Source: Halobacteriales archaeon QS_4_70_19
Lineage (GTDB): Archaea > Halobacteriota > Halobacteria > Halobacteriales > Haloarculaceae
DNA: 64,000 nt
Assembly (NCBI GenBank): GCA_003020985.1
Contig: PXRM01000010.1
Span: forward strand, 943 to 64,942
Direction: 5' to 3'
The notes under the pieces are model-generated. The model was not told the origin of the DNA, ran no database searches, and saw only the letters and a list, made by a program, of their open reading frames with translations. The position numbers were made by a program, and so were the translations under genes. This document shows, in pieces, positions 43,575 to 52,587 of this stretch. The first letter of the stretch is position 1. Each line of letters opens with the position of its first letter.

Positions 43575-43702
43575 GTCCGCCCCGGCGGGGTACGCTGGCA
43601 GCCACTCTCGCTATGCCGCGCCTAACTCGGTGTGTTACCGGTTGACACTCCGGAATCCTGCCGAAAAGCACTTACAACTCGCTAATTACATCTCATTACG
43701 AG

Positions 43703-44671
43703 ATGAGCGAGTTCCCCGACTACCTGGACGTCGACTACGCGGACGGTGAAGGCGAGAGCCCCGACGACTACCCGACCATCGAGGACAAGATCGAGAGGGC
43801 CATCGAGGTCGTGGAGACGGGCCTCCGCGAGTACGAGACCCCGGCAATCATGTGGACCGGCGGCAAGGACTCGACGCTGACGCTGTACTTCGTGAAGGAG
43901 GTCGTCGACGAGTTCGACCTCGAGATGCCGCCGACGGTGTTCATCGACCACTACCAGCACTTCGACGAACTCATGGATTTCGTCGAGCGCTGGGCCGACG
44001 AGTGGGACCTCGAAGTGGCGTACGCCCGCAACACGGACGTCGGCGAGTACGTCGACGAGAACGGCCTCGAGCCGGGCGACGACATCCCCATCGACGCCCT
44101 CTCCGAGCACAACCGGCACCACGTCCGCGACATCCTCGAGTACGAGGAGGACTCCTTCCCGTTCCTGCTGGACACGTACGTCGGCAACCACCTCCTGAAG
44201 ACGGTGGCGCTGAACGACGCGCTGGAGGAGCACGACATCGACGGCATCATCTCCGGCATCCGCTGGGACGAGCAGGAGGCCCGCGCCGACGAGACGTTCT
44301 TCTCGCCGCGGCACGACCCGGACATCTACCCGCCCCACGACCGCATCCAGCCGATCCTCCAGTTCGCGGAGGCGGACGTCTGGGACGCCTTCTGGTACTT
44401 CGTCGTCCCGGAGACGGTCGACGAGTACCCCGACGACGGCTACGTCCCGCAGGACTACGACGACCTGCCCAACAACCTCACCCACGAGGACATCCCGGTC
44501 TCGCCGAAGTACTTCGAGGGCTTCCGCTCGCTCGGGAGCGAGGTCTCGACGGGCAAGTCCTCCGAGGAGCCGGCCTGGCTGCAGGACATGGCGAACACCT
44601 CCGAGCGCGGCGAGCGCGCCCAGGACAAGGAGGACCTGATGGAGCGGCTGCGCGACCTCGGCTACATGTAG
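43703..44671 (+). CDS. PP-loop enzyme, PAPS reductase/CysD-like
   Basis: A 322-residue adenylate-forming ATP pyrophosphatase. The PP-loop is MWTGGKDSTL, and further family segments are TVFIDHYQHFDELMDFVERWADEW, GIRWDEQEARADETFFSPRHDPDIYPPHDRIQPILQFAEADVWDAFW, the last close to CysD (sulfate adenylyltransferase subunit 2) and PAPS reductases. CysN, sulfite reductase or APS kinase are not adjacent, so sulfate assimilation is only one possibility; a tRNA or cofactor sulfur role is another. A TTACAA TATA-like box lies 30 bases before the ATG. Confidence 0.88.
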   Translation: MSEFPDYLDVDYADGEGESPDDYPTIEDKIERAIEVVETGLREYETPAIMWTGGKDSTLTLYFVKEVVDEFDLEMPPTVFIDHYQHFDELMDFVERWADEWDLEVAYARNTDVGEYVDENGLEPGDDIPIDALSEHNRHHVRDILEYEEDSFPFLLDTYVGNHLLKTVALNDALEEHDIDGIISGIRWDEQEARADETFFSPRHDPDIYPPHDRIQPILQFAEADVWDAFWYFVVPETVDEYPDDGYVPQDYDDLPNNLTHEDIPVSPKYFEGFRSLGSEVSTGKSSEEPAWLQDMANTSERGERAQDKEDLMERLRDLGYM

Positions 44672-45154
44672 GCGTCCCCCCGCTTCGAAATCGTTCAGCG
44701 GGCAGCTTCGCCGCCCCTAGAAATCGAGCAACGCCGGGGTGTGACACGGGCGTGCTACTCCCGTGAACACGAGCGGACGATCACTCGGTGTCGCCGAGAA
44801 ATCACTCATCCAGGAAGCGTCCGAAGGGGCCCGTGCCGAGTGCGGAACGAGCCATCCTATCCCCCGCCGGAAACGGGCTCCGACGGACGTGAGGACGGCG
44901 GCTCGAACCCCGCTGGAACGAGTTGCCAGCAGCCGTGAGCCACTTCGTTCCACCGACGACGTTTCGCCTCGACCGTCGTTCTCGCTGGAACCTGTATCCG
45001 TTATAAACAGGGTGGCAGACACGGCTCCACTCGCACGGAGCACTGGGTCGGAGCGGCCTGTTTCCGGGGTTACAGCGGGCGGAAACGGGAAGCAGGTGCG
45101 CTGAGTGGAATCGGTCGAACGTGGCTTCATATACCGAGCGCGACGAAAGAGGGT
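44672..45154. other. Gene-free stretch with TATA elements
   Basis: This 480-base region has no credible gene. A clear TATA box GTTATAAAC at about 44999-45007 could drive a short transcript in either direction; on the minus strand it reads GTTTATAAC. A T-arm-like segment GCGGCTCGAACCCCGC near 44901 has no matching acceptor stem. The right end carries the promoter of the 45155 gene. Confidence 0.45.
45126..45135 (+). promoter_or_regulatory. TATA box of the 45155-46155 gene pair
   Basis: TTCATATACC is centred about 24-25 bases before the ATG at 45155, so the transcript should be leaderless. Confidence 0.7.
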
Positions 45155-45541
45155 ATGCTCCGGGATCCGTCACTCCACGACTTCGAGGTGAAACGATTTC
45201 TGCACGATCTCAGATCCGGTCTCCAAATCGTCTCCGAATACAATGCAGATACGTACAGAGATATATACGTTTCTGACGATATAATCGACGAAGTAGGAGG
45301 CGAAGACGAATATGAATCACAGAGAGAGCGTATTGACGACTTCCTCCGGATGGATCTCGTCGATCGGCACGCCTACGAGGAGATCGTCCCCCGGGCGGGC
45401 CCGTCCGAACTCTTCGTCACACGGGCGGCCAACGTCCTGTTGATTCGGCTGTTCAGCGGCGACGAAGCGCTCTTCGTCTCCATCGAACGCAGCGGCGCTG
45501 TCGGGGAGACCATCGATACCATCGAACGAATCACGAAATGA
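45155..45541 (+). CDS. Haloarchaeal protein of unknown function (DUF7522-like)
   Basis: A 128-residue protein starting MLRDPSLHDFEVKRFLHDLRSGLQIVSEYNADTYRDIYVSDD. It ends in strands with FVTRAANVLLIRLFSGDEALFVSIERSG. The pattern (helix, the L--V--Y-----D-VYV-DD strand pair, helix with RIDDFLRMDLVD, strand pair) matches a haloarchaeal family I recall as DUF7522. The first 200 bases are clearly less GC-rich than the neighbours, suggesting transfer. The stop overlaps the next start (ATGA), so the two products are made together. Confidence 0.75.
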   Translation: MLRDPSLHDFEVKRFLHDLRSGLQIVSEYNADTYRDIYVSDDIIDEVGGEDEYESQRERIDDFLRMDLVDRHAYEEIVPRAGPSELFVTRAANVLLIRLFSGDEALFVSIERSGAVGETIDTIERITK

Positions 45542-46155
45542 CCGACCAAGCCCGAAGCCGAACGACGGACAGCAACGTGGACCAGGTGGCCGGCGTAAGA
45601 TCCGTGCTCGTGCTGGCCCCCGAGATGATGGACCCGGTGAAACGGGTCTGTGACCAACTCCTCGACCCCGACAGCTCCGAAGGGACGGGCGTCATCAAGA
45701 TCTCCTACCACTTCTCGCCAGTGGAGACTGCCGATCGGTGGCTCGCGGACAATCCGGACAGCGAGACCCCACTCTACTGCCTCAGTATCACGGACAGCAC
45801 CTTCAGCGAGAACGCCCACACCTACCCGGAGCACGTCTCGTTCGCGACTGCCCGGGCGGACGATCTGACAGGGATCGGGATGAAGATCAATCAGATCGTC
45901 CAGGAGATGAACGTTCATACCTCTGACATCAGGGTCTGCCTGGACTCTTTGGACAATATGTTGATGTACGTCGATCGGCAGACGGTCTACCGGTTCATCA
46001 GGACTATTTCGAACTTCCTCTCCGCCAACGAGGCGCGGATCCACTTCCACATCAATCCGTCCCGGAACGACGAGATCGTCGACACGCTCCGATCGGCACT
46101 CAATGCCGTCGTCGAAGTCGGTGAGACGGGCGTCGTCGATATCAAGACGCGATGA
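45538..46155 (+). CDS. RecA/KaiC-like protein lacking Walker A (DUF7504-like)
   Basis: A 205-residue protein. It follows the strand order of KaiC/RadA-like ATPases: VRSVLVLAPEMMDPVKRVCDQLL where a P-loop would be, VIKISYHFSPVETADRWL, a conserved DDLTGIGMKINQIVQEM segment, IRVCLDSLDNMLMYVDRQTVYRFIRTI as the Walker B-like strand, and HFHINPSRNDEIVDTLRSALNAVVEV. No GxxxxGK[ST] is present, so ATP binding is doubtful. I recall such proteins as haloarchaeal HTR-like/DUF7504, often near two-component regulators. Coupled to the upstream DUF7522-like gene. Confidence 0.75.
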   Translation: MTDQARSRTTDSNVDQVAGVRSVLVLAPEMMDPVKRVCDQLLDPDSSEGTGVIKISYHFSPVETADRWLADNPDSETPLYCLSITDSTFSENAHTYPEHVSFATARADDLTGIGMKINQIVQEMNVHTSDIRVCLDSLDNMLMYVDRQTVYRFIRTISNFLSANEARIHFHINPSRNDEIVDTLRSALNAVVEVGETGVVDIKTR

Positions 46156-46159
46156 GTTC

Positions 46160-46194
46160 GGCCGCCCCCGTTCTCGAGGGGTTCGGGGGCGGCC
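46160..46194. terminator. Hairpin between convergent genes
   Basis: GGCCGCCCCCG and CGGGGGCGGCC form a perfect 11-bp stem with a 13-base loop. It lies four bases after the stop at 46155 and just beyond the stop of the convergent gene at 46206. It fits a bidirectional terminator or mRNA-stabilising hairpin. There is no T-run. Confidence 0.55.
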
Positions 46195-46205
46195 CCGCGT
46201 CTCAT

Positions 46206-46409
46206 CTACAGTCGTCCGCTACTTACCCGGTGCTCGCCGTGCTTCACGCCGATGGCGAGGCAGAGTAGCCCGAACGCCACCGTCGACGGGAGGACCATCA
46301 TCAGGATGGTACTGGTATCCATCGGGATGGGGGCGGCGACGAGGCCACCGATGCCGATGGCGACGAGCGCGACGAAGGCGCCGGCCGTGACGGAGAGGTC
46401 GAACTCCAT
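46206..46409 (-). CDS. Small two-helix membrane protein (DUF7333-like)
   Basis: A 67-residue protein with two transmembrane helices (VTAGAFVALVAIGIGGLVAAPI and TILMMVLPSTVAFGLLCLAIGV) and a short basic C-terminus (KHGEHRVSSGRL). The MMVLPS--FGLL-LAIG-KHGE pattern is a conserved haloarchaeal small membrane family, DUF7333 as I recall. Function is unknown. Convergent with the DUF7504-like gene. Confidence 0.8.
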   Translation of the reverse strand: MEFDLSVTAGAFVALVAIGIGGLVAAPIPMDTSTILMMVLPSTVAFGLLCLAIGVKHGEHRVSSGRL

Positions 46410-46510
46410 GCCCGGGACACGGCGGCCCGGCTATTGAGGATTGGTCAGGCGGGTAAGACTGCCGGTTGTCCGGGGACGGAGACGGGAACGTGGTGTCGGG
46501 GGAAGGGGCG

Positions 46511-47599
46511 TCACCGCTGTGACTCCCGGAGGATGAACGGGCCGATGGCGAGGGTCCGCTTCGCGACGGTGGTGACGCGGGCGATGTAGGAGACCAACAG
46601 GAGGAAGGGGAGCGCCGTGACGGTGAAGGCGGTGACGGTGACGAGGAGGATGTGGGGGATACCGAGCGTGGCTCCGACGAACGAGCCCTTGTCGACGAAC
46701 AGCAGCATGAACCCCGCGACGACCAGTGCCGGGACGGAAAGGTACAGGATGAGCTGGGAGAGGTCGATGAGCGCCCACTCGAAGTAGAGCGTCTTGATGT
46801 GCTCCCGGGCGGGACCGAACATCGTGACCGTGGTCCGGAGCTCCTCGAGGACGGCCTTGGCCTCGTCGGTGAGCTGGTCCCCGTGCTCGTGTTCGATGCG
46901 CTCGGTCTGGAACACCTTCCAGCCGTAGTTGTAGTTCAGCGCGGCGAACAGGACGTCGAAGGTCCCGAAGGTGGCGTCGTCGAGCTGGTCGGCCACCTCC
47001 TCGGCGTTGCCGATGATGCTGTCGGTGAACTCGTCGACCTCGGCCCGGAGCTCGTCGTCGTAGTCCTCCTCGGCGGTGATGGCGTCACGCAGTGTGTGCG
47101 CCCGGTCCTCCGTCTCCTCCACGATGAGGCGCAGGAACGCCGAGGGGTCGGCCGGCACGGGCTGGCCGACCAGCTCGCCGGTGAACTCCCGGACGTTCAT
47201 CGTTCCGCTCATCCGCTCGTGCTGGTCGCCGAGCGGGCCGTTCTCCTGGGAGATGACGAGCTGGTTGATGGTTACCACGAGCGTCGTGAGCGTGATGATG
47301 ACGCTGACCATCGTGGAGAAGGTGGTCGAGATGAGGTCCTGGTTCCGGATCTCGCCGAGGAACGACGGGAGGAAGACCATGCCGGCGGCGAGCAGGATGC
47401 CGAAGACGAGGGCGGCGAGCAACCCCGTGACCAGGAGTCTGTTCGCGCCGAGCAGGAGCCACAGCTTCACCCGGTTCTCGTTGGCCCGCTCGCGCATCGT
47501 GTTCGCGGTGCTGACGTCGGCGTCCGCGTCGGCGTCGATATCACCGTCGCCGCTGGCGCCGGCCTGGACGTCCGGCCCCGTGTCGGTGTCCGCGCTCAT
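46511..47599 (-). CDS. Membrane protein with large soluble domain, unknown
   Basis: A 362-residue protein. An acidic N-terminal arm (about 45 residues, repeated DADAD) precedes two helices (RLLVTGLLAALVFGILLAAGMVFL and FSTMVSVIITLTTLVVTINQLVI). A soluble mostly helical domain of about 150 residues follows, rich in Glu/Asp. Two more helices come near the C-terminus (LILYLSVPALVVAGFMLLFV and ILLVTVTAFTVTALPFLLLVSYIA). I do not recognise a family with a known role. The ATG overlaps the stop of the small DUF4177-like gene upstream (ATGA). Confidence 0.8.
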   Translation of the reverse strand: MSADTDTGPDVQAGASGDGDIDADADADVSTANTMRERANENRVKLWLLLGANRLLVTGLLAALVFGILLAAGMVFLPSFLGEIRNQDLISTTFSTMVSVIITLTTLVVTINQLVISQENGPLGDQHERMSGTMNVREFTGELVGQPVPADPSAFLRLIVEETEDRAHTLRDAITAEEDYDDELRAEVDEFTDSIIGNAEEVADQLDDATFGTFDVLFAALNYNYGWKVFQTERIEHEHGDQLTDEAKAVLEELRTTVTMFGPAREHIKTLYFEWALIDLSQLILYLSVPALVVAGFMLLFVDKGSFVGATLGIPHILLVTVTAFTVTALPFLLLVSYIARVTTVAKRTLAIGPFILRESQR

Positions 47600-47799
47600 C
47601 AGTCGGCTCCGTCGCTGGGCCGCTTGAACAGGAGGAACTTCGTCCCGCCGCCGCCCGTGTAATCGATGCTCCCGGTCAGCTCCCAGCCCTCGGCGCCGAG
47701 TTCGTTCAGTTCGGCCTTGGGGTCAGTGCTCTCCTTCTTGGTGGCACCCCGGGGGACCCGGAGGGTCTCGTACTCCCACTGGTCTGGATATGTACTCAT
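47599..47799 (-). CDS. Small DUF4177-like protein
   Basis: A 66-residue protein starting MSTYPDQWEYETLRVPRGATKKESTDPKAELNELGAEGWELTG and ending GTKFLLFKRPS. The W-Y-T ... LN-LG-EGWELTG ... FLLFKR pattern is the DUF4177 small beta-beta-alpha-beta-beta fold of unknown function, often found beside membrane proteins. Its stop overlaps the ATG of the membrane protein gene, so the two are translationally coupled. Confidence 0.85.
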   Translation of the reverse strand: MSTYPDQWEYETLRVPRGATKKESTDPKAELNELGAEGWELTGSIDYTGGGGTKFLLFKRPSDGAD

Positions 47800-47879
47800 G
47801 ATTATGTTTCATTCGTGGTTCGCAAAAAAGAGGTGTCGGGTGGCGGCAAATCACCTAGGAAGACGTATCAGGGAACCGT

Positions 47880-48656
47880 TTAGTCGGAGGCCTCGGCGCT
47901 CCCGCCCCCCTCGTCCTCCCGCGGGCGGGTGAGGTTCGCCAGGGTCACCACGAGCCCCAGCAGCCAGCCCAGCGGAACGGCGATGCCGAACCACATGAGG
48001 ACGAAGGCGAAGCCCTGGAGTTCGAACTGGTCCTGGAGCAGCTCCTTCAGCCCGATCGGCTGGAACACCTGGTTCAGGAGGACGATTGCGATCTGGCGGC
48101 TCTGGCTGAAGATGACGGCACCGACGGCGTCCGAGTAGAAGGCCGCCACGACCGGCGGGAGCAACAGTGCCGTCACGCCGAACGGATACGCTGCCAGGAC
48201 CGTCAGGACACGCCCGCCTTTCGCCCAGCAGATGAACGCCAGCGCGGAGGAGATGACGGCGGTGACGCTCGCGACCAGGACGGCGATGAACCCGACCTGC
48301 TCGAACCCGCCATACGTCCGTACGATGGCCGTCAGGGCTCCCCAGACGACGGTCATCACGAGGACGGTCCCGCCCAGTCCGATGCGGGTCGCCAGGTTGT
48401 CGAACCTCCGCGAGTAGAACCGGACGGCCAGGCCCAGCAGCATGAGGGGGTAGAGGAGAGCCACCAGGGGCACGCCGAGGGCCCCCCAGACGCGGTACTT
48501 CAGCTCGTCCCCGGTGGTGGAGGGCTTCCACTTGCCGAGGACCGAGTGCTGGGCGCCACGCTGCCGGGGGAACAGCAGTTCCATCCAGGTCTCGTGCAGC
48601 CGCTGCACGTCGCGGCGGACGCCGTCGAGAACGCCGTCGGACTGCTCGGTCGCCAT
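47880..48656 (-). CDS. YIP1-like multi-spanning membrane protein, tentative
   Basis: A 258-residue protein with a soluble N-terminal part of about 65 residues (DGVRRDVQRLHETWMELLFPRQRGAQHSVLGKWKPSTTGDELKYRVW). About five to six helices follow (GVPLVALLYPLMLLGLAVRFYS, GGTVLVMTVVWGALTAIV, VGFIAVLVASVTAVISSALAFICWA and on). The C-terminus is charged. The layout is reminiscent of Yip1-type or similar integral proteins, but no motif settles this. The ATG at 48656 is preferred because the longer frame is antisense to upstream sequence. Ends 80 bases before the DUF4177-like gene on the same strand. Confidence 0.75.
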   Translation of the reverse strand: MATEQSDGVLDGVRRDVQRLHETWMELLFPRQRGAQHSVLGKWKPSTTGDELKYRVWGALGVPLVALLYPLMLLGLAVRFYSRRFDNLATRIGLGGTVLVMTVVWGALTAIVRTYGGFEQVGFIAVLVASVTAVISSALAFICWAKGGRVLTVLAAYPFGVTALLLPPVVAAFYSDAVGAVIFSQSRQIAIVLLNQVFQPIGLKELLQDQFELQGFAFVLMWFGIAVPLGWLLGLVVTLANLTRPREDEGGGSAEASD

Positions 48657-48743
48657 GTCGGTCCGGTTGCAGTCGCCATACGTCAACTTTCCGCCTACGA
48701 GAGGCCCCCGGGCCCGCCCGTCTGCCGCCACCGCGGCGGCGCC

Positions 48744-49586
48744 TCACTCGTCCCAGGCGTCGGGGGCGAAGTCGGGGTGGACCTGCCGCTCCCTCCGCTC
48801 GATGCCGTCGATGGCCGACACCTCCTCTTCGCTCAGTTCGAGGTCGATGGACGCGAAGTTGTCGCTGAGGTGGTCCACGCCGGTCGCCTTCGGAATGGCG
48901 GTGACTCCCTTCTCGCGGAGCCAGGCCAGCGACACCCGGGCCTCGCTGACGTCGTGTCGCTCCGCGATCTCGGTCAGTGTCTCCACCTCGAACACCTCGC
49001 CCCGGGCGAGCGGGGAGTAGGCCACCAGTTCGACCCCGTTGTCCTCACAGTATCGCTGCAGTTCGCGCCGCTGGAGCAGCGGGTGCATCTCGACCTGGTT
49101 GGCGAACGGCTGCTCGCCGAGTACCTCCGTCGCCCGGTCGAGATGTTCGGGCTCGAAGTTGGAGACGCCGACCAGCTCGATCGTCCCCTCGTTCCGGAGT
49201 TCCGCGAACGCCTCCAGCGTCTCCGTCGGCTCGTAGTCGCCGGCGGGCCAGTGGACGTACAGGAGGTCCACGTAGTCGACCCCGAGCCGGTCCAGGCTGC
49301 TCTCCGCCGTCCTGACTGCCTCGTCCCGGTCGAGGTTGTCGATCCAGACCTTCGTCGCGAGGAACACGTCCTCGCGGGCCACGTCCGACTGCTCGATACC
49401 CTCGCCGACGGCCTCCTCGTTGCCGTACGCCTGCGCGGTGTCGACGTGCCGGTAGCCCAGTTCCAGGGCCGTCGACACGGTCTCGACGCACTGGTCGTGG
49501 TCGTCGTTCTGCCACGTTCCGAGGCCGAGCATCGGCATCCCCCGGGACTCGGGACCACCGATCCGCTGCTGTCGCTGATTGCTCAT
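48744..49586 (-). CDS. Aldo/keto reductase
   Basis: A 280-residue NADP-dependent TIM-barrel reductase. The catalytic tetrad is visible: Asp and Tyr in HVDTAQAYGNEEAVG, Lys in LATKVWI, and His in LLYVHWPAG. Further family motifs are VGVSNFEPEHL, NQVEMHPLLQR and AYSPLARGE, with the C-terminal cofactor site AIPKATGVDHLSDN. The substrate is a carbonyl compound that cannot be named. The ATG at 49586 gives MSNQRQQRIG; the longer frame is not family-like. Confidence 0.95.
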   Translation of the reverse strand: MSNQRQQRIGGPESRGMPMLGLGTWQNDDHDQCVETVSTALELGYRHVDTAQAYGNEEAVGEGIEQSDVAREDVFLATKVWIDNLDRDEAVRTAESSLDRLGVDYVDLLYVHWPAGDYEPTETLEAFAELRNEGTIELVGVSNFEPEHLDRATEVLGEQPFANQVEMHPLLQRRELQRYCEDNGVELVAYSPLARGEVFEVETLTEIAERHDVSEARVSLAWLREKGVTAIPKATGVDHLSDNFASIDLELSEEEVSAIDGIERRERQVHPDFAPDAWDE

Positions 49587-49762
49587 CGTGACCCCTCCTT
49601 CGGCGTGCGGTCGAATAGCCGTTGGGGAACCGGCCGGTGCCCCCGCACCCCTGTCGCTCCGTCCCACACTCCACGCGTTGCTGGTTCAGTCAGCCATCCG
49701 AGACATAAACGTCGGTGCATAGCTGGCAGAACGGGTAGGTTCGCGTATCCGAACACTGGGGT

Positions 49763-52324
49763 ATGGACAGGGACAGGCAGCACGAACTGGGACGGCGGTC
49801 GGTACTGCGGGCCATGGGGGCCGGAGCGACGGTCTCCGGGTTCGGGGCGACCGGCGACGATGATGGGCTCGCGGCGCTTCTCTCGGTCGAGGACCCGGCC
49901 ACGCCCGGCGCGGAGATGGCCGCGGCGATGAACGAGTGGTTCGGCGCGCGGGCGCTCGTCCAGAACGAGCAGTGCGCCTACCCCACGGGTGGGGGGCTCG
50001 TCGGGGAGGCCCACGACTTCGAACTGTACGGCCCGACCGACGTGAACGCCCAGACGAGCAACGGCTCGCTCGCCGTGGGCATCAGCGACGAGGGGACGCT
50101 GACGGTGTTCCGCTGGCCCCGCCCGTCGTTCTACGACCAGCTCAAGTACAAGACCTCCGACCGCGACGCGCCGTCGTCCGGGACGGACCACGGGAAGTTC
50201 GGTGCGTACCCGAACGCCGGGGCGTTTCTCGGACTGGTCGTCGAGCGCGGCGAGGCGACCCCGACGCTGACGTGGCTCCGCGAGGACGACTGGTCCGTCG
50301 ACCAGGCGTACACGGACGCGGACGCGGACCCGACCGACCTGGCCGACAGCGTCCGGACGACGTTCCGGCACGACGACCTCGGGCTGACGGTCGTCGTTCG
50401 TGACGTGGTGGCTGCCGGCGACGCCGACCGCGCGGGCGACCCCACGCGGGACGGGGACGACGTGCTGGTGCGCGACGTGACCGTCGAGCGCGACGCGGAC
50501 TCCCCGGTGACGAGCGCGCGGCTCGCGGCCTTCGAGAACCTGAACCTCGTCGTCTCGAAGAAGCCCAAATCGCCCACCCGCGACTGGTGCGAGGAGGAGG
50601 AGAACCAGGACCGCGCGCGGTACCTGCCCGGGGCGGACGCCGTCGTCCACGAGAGGGCCGACACGGACACCTCGACCGGCGAGTCCCGGGAGGTGGCCGT
50701 GGCGATGGGGTTCGCGGGCGAGAGCGACGGTCACCAGGTCGGGGGCGACGCCTACGAGCCGACCGCCACCCCCGCCGGCCGCGGGGGGCCCGCGCAGGAC
50801 GCCTACGACGACCTCCGTGACGGGGCGCTCCGGGGCAACGACGAGTTCGTCGGGCAGACCACCGGCGCGCTCGTCGCGGACCTCCAGTTCGGCGGCGAGG
50901 GGGACCCGGACACCGCCACCGAGCAGGTGCTGTTCGCGGCCGCCGAAACCGCCACCGGGGCGACGGCCCTGGTCGACGAGTACCGCGACCGGTCGTTCGC
51001 GGCCGTCGACCGGGAGAAGCGGGCCTGGATCGAGACGCTGCTCGACGACCCGCCGTTCCCGGACACGGACGACACGGCGGTCCTGGCGCTCTGCAAGCGC
51101 GCGCTCGTCTCGCTCGTCACCAGCTACGACCCGCAGTCCGGCGCCGTGGTCGCCTCCATCTGCACGCAGTCCCCGTACGGTGAGGACTGGGTCCGCGACG
51201 GCGCCTTCTTTAACTACGGCCTCGGCGTCGTCGGCCTCGACGACTGGGTGGCAAAGCGCAACCGCTGGTACGCCGACATCCAGCAGGCCGCCGAGGACCC
51301 CGAGCCGACGTACCCGGACACCCCGCCGGGCAACTGGCCCATGAACCACTACGCCGACGGCGTCGTCGGCGGCCCCATCGACTGGGAGATCGACGAGACG
51401 GCCTACGGGCTCTGGACCATCGTCGACCACTACGAACTGACGGGCGACGAGGCCTACCTCGAGGCGGTCTGGCCCGCCGTCCGGCGCGCCGCTGATTTCC
51501 TCGTGGAGTGGAAGGACCCGCGCAACGACCTCCAGGGGCACGCCAGCGAGGACGACCACCCGGAGCCGACCCAGAGCATCATCGGCGCGGCGACGGTGTG
51601 GCTCGGCCTCGGTTCGGCCGTCATCGCCGCGGAGGCGATCGGGAAGGACGAGCAGGCGGCCGTCTATCGCGGGCGTCGCAGCGAACTCGCGGACGCCGTC
51701 GAGCGGCTCCTCTACGCCGAGGCCGACCCCTCCGAGAACCGCCCCGGGTTCTACGGCAAAAAGAAGGGCTTCCCGATGGCGCCGCTCGCCTGGCCCATCT
51801 GCTGGGACGACTACGACACCCACCGGATGCGCAACCACCTGCACGCGGTCTGGCAGCAGATCAGCACCTCGTTCGCGGAACCCGCCGCGGGCGAGAAGGG
51901 GTCCGGCCTCTACGAGGCGAAGGGGCTCGTCCCGCTCGCACAGGCCACCCGCAACAGTCCCGTCTCCGCCCCCGACCTCGACGGGGAGGTGACCGGCGCC
52001 GACGTGAAGGCCGGCATCGACTGGATCGCGAACCGCCACGCCACCCCGGACACCCACATCATGGGCGAGATCTGGATCCGCCGGGAGACCGAGGACGGCC
52101 CCGAGGTCAGGACGACCATCTCACAGCCCCACATCTGGGAGCAGATCCTGTTCTACCTCGCGGCGCTGGAGGCGTACCCGCCGAGCGACGACTACGACCT
52201 CGCCCTTGAGGAGTCCTGCGGCGGCGTCATCGACCAGCTCCGGGATATCGAAACGAACGGCCGCGGCCCCGGCCAGCCGGAGGAGTGGCCCCCCAACTCC
52301 GGCGAGGCGCCGAACCGGCAGTAG
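49763..52324 (+). CDS. Tat-exported GH15 glucoamylase-like glycosidase
   Basis: An 853-residue secreted enzyme. The N-terminus has a twin-arginine motif (LGRRSVLRAMGAGATVSG). The first 330 residues are a beta-rich N-terminal domain (super-sandwich) typical of archaeal and bacterial glucoamylases. The rest is an alpha/alpha barrel with GH15-like signatures YGEDWVRDGAFFNYGL, EIDETAYGLW, DSSENRPGF-like acidic loop and HIMGEIWIRR, holding the likely catalytic Glu. The substrate is probably an alpha-glucan or glucosyl oligosaccharide. No helper transport genes are adjacent. Convergent with prf1. Confidence 0.88.
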   Translation: MDRDRQHELGRRSVLRAMGAGATVSGFGATGDDDGLAALLSVEDPATPGAEMAAAMNEWFGARALVQNEQCAYPTGGGLVGEAHDFELYGPTDVNAQTSNGSLAVGISDEGTLTVFRWPRPSFYDQLKYKTSDRDAPSSGTDHGKFGAYPNAGAFLGLVVERGEATPTLTWLREDDWSVDQAYTDADADPTDLADSVRTTFRHDDLGLTVVVRDVVAAGDADRAGDPTRDGDDVLVRDVTVERDADSPVTSARLAAFENLNLVVSKKPKSPTRDWCEEEENQDRARYLPGADAVVHERADTDTSTGESREVAVAMGFAGESDGHQVGGDAYEPTATPAGRGGPAQDAYDDLRDGALRGNDEFVGQTTGALVADLQFGGEGDPDTATEQVLFAAAETATGATALVDEYRDRSFAAVDREKRAWIETLLDDPPFPDTDDTAVLALCKRALVSLVTSYDPQSGAVVASICTQSPYGEDWVRDGAFFNYGLGVVGLDDWVAKRNRWYADIQQAAEDPEPTYPDTPPGNWPMNHYADGVVGGPIDWEIDETAYGLWTIVDHYELTGDEAYLEAVWPAVRRAADFLVEWKDPRNDLQGHASEDDHPEPTQSIIGAATVWLGLGSAVIAAEAIGKDEQAAVYRGRRSELADAVERLLYAEADPSENRPGFYGKKKGFPMAPLAWPICWDDYDTHRMRNHLHAVWQQISTSFAEPAAGEKGSGLYEAKGLVPLAQATRNSPVSAPDLDGEVTGADVKAGIDWIANRHATPDTHIMGEIWIRRETEDGPEVRTTISQPHIWEQILFYLAALEAYPPSDDYDLALEESCGGVIDQLRDIETNGRGPGQPEEWPPNSGEAPNRQ

Positions 52325-52521
52325 CGCGCCGGTGGAGGCGACGGGGACGGTAACGCCGGGGACTCCTCGGGCACTGGCGGCGGTGCCGACGAGGGCCCGT
52401 CGTTCCCGTGGCCGATGCCCGATAGCCTGCGCTGACGGGAGACAGGAATTACTCTACTATCCTCGCCATTATTTGACTGAGATCCTCATTCCACTACTAG
52501 GGGCCAGATTTTCACATCACG

Positions 52522-52545
52522 GCGGATGCGTCTTCACTAATCCGC
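52522..52545. terminator. Hairpin between GH15 and aRF1 genes
   Basis: GCGGAT and ATCCGC form a 6-bp stem with a 12-base loop, just beyond an AT-rich stretch (52440-52520) between the convergent stops at 52324 and 52588. The AT-rich T-runs probably end GH15 transcription. Confidence 0.4.
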
Positions 52546-52587
52546 GCCGGGCGGGGCGGACGGACTCCTGCGTCGAGGTGCCGCCGC

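Noticed and set aside
44895..44915. tRNA remnant with T-arm-like GCGGCTCGAACCCCGC
   Set aside because: No acceptor, D or anticodon arm can be drawn around it; a chance hairpin is enough.
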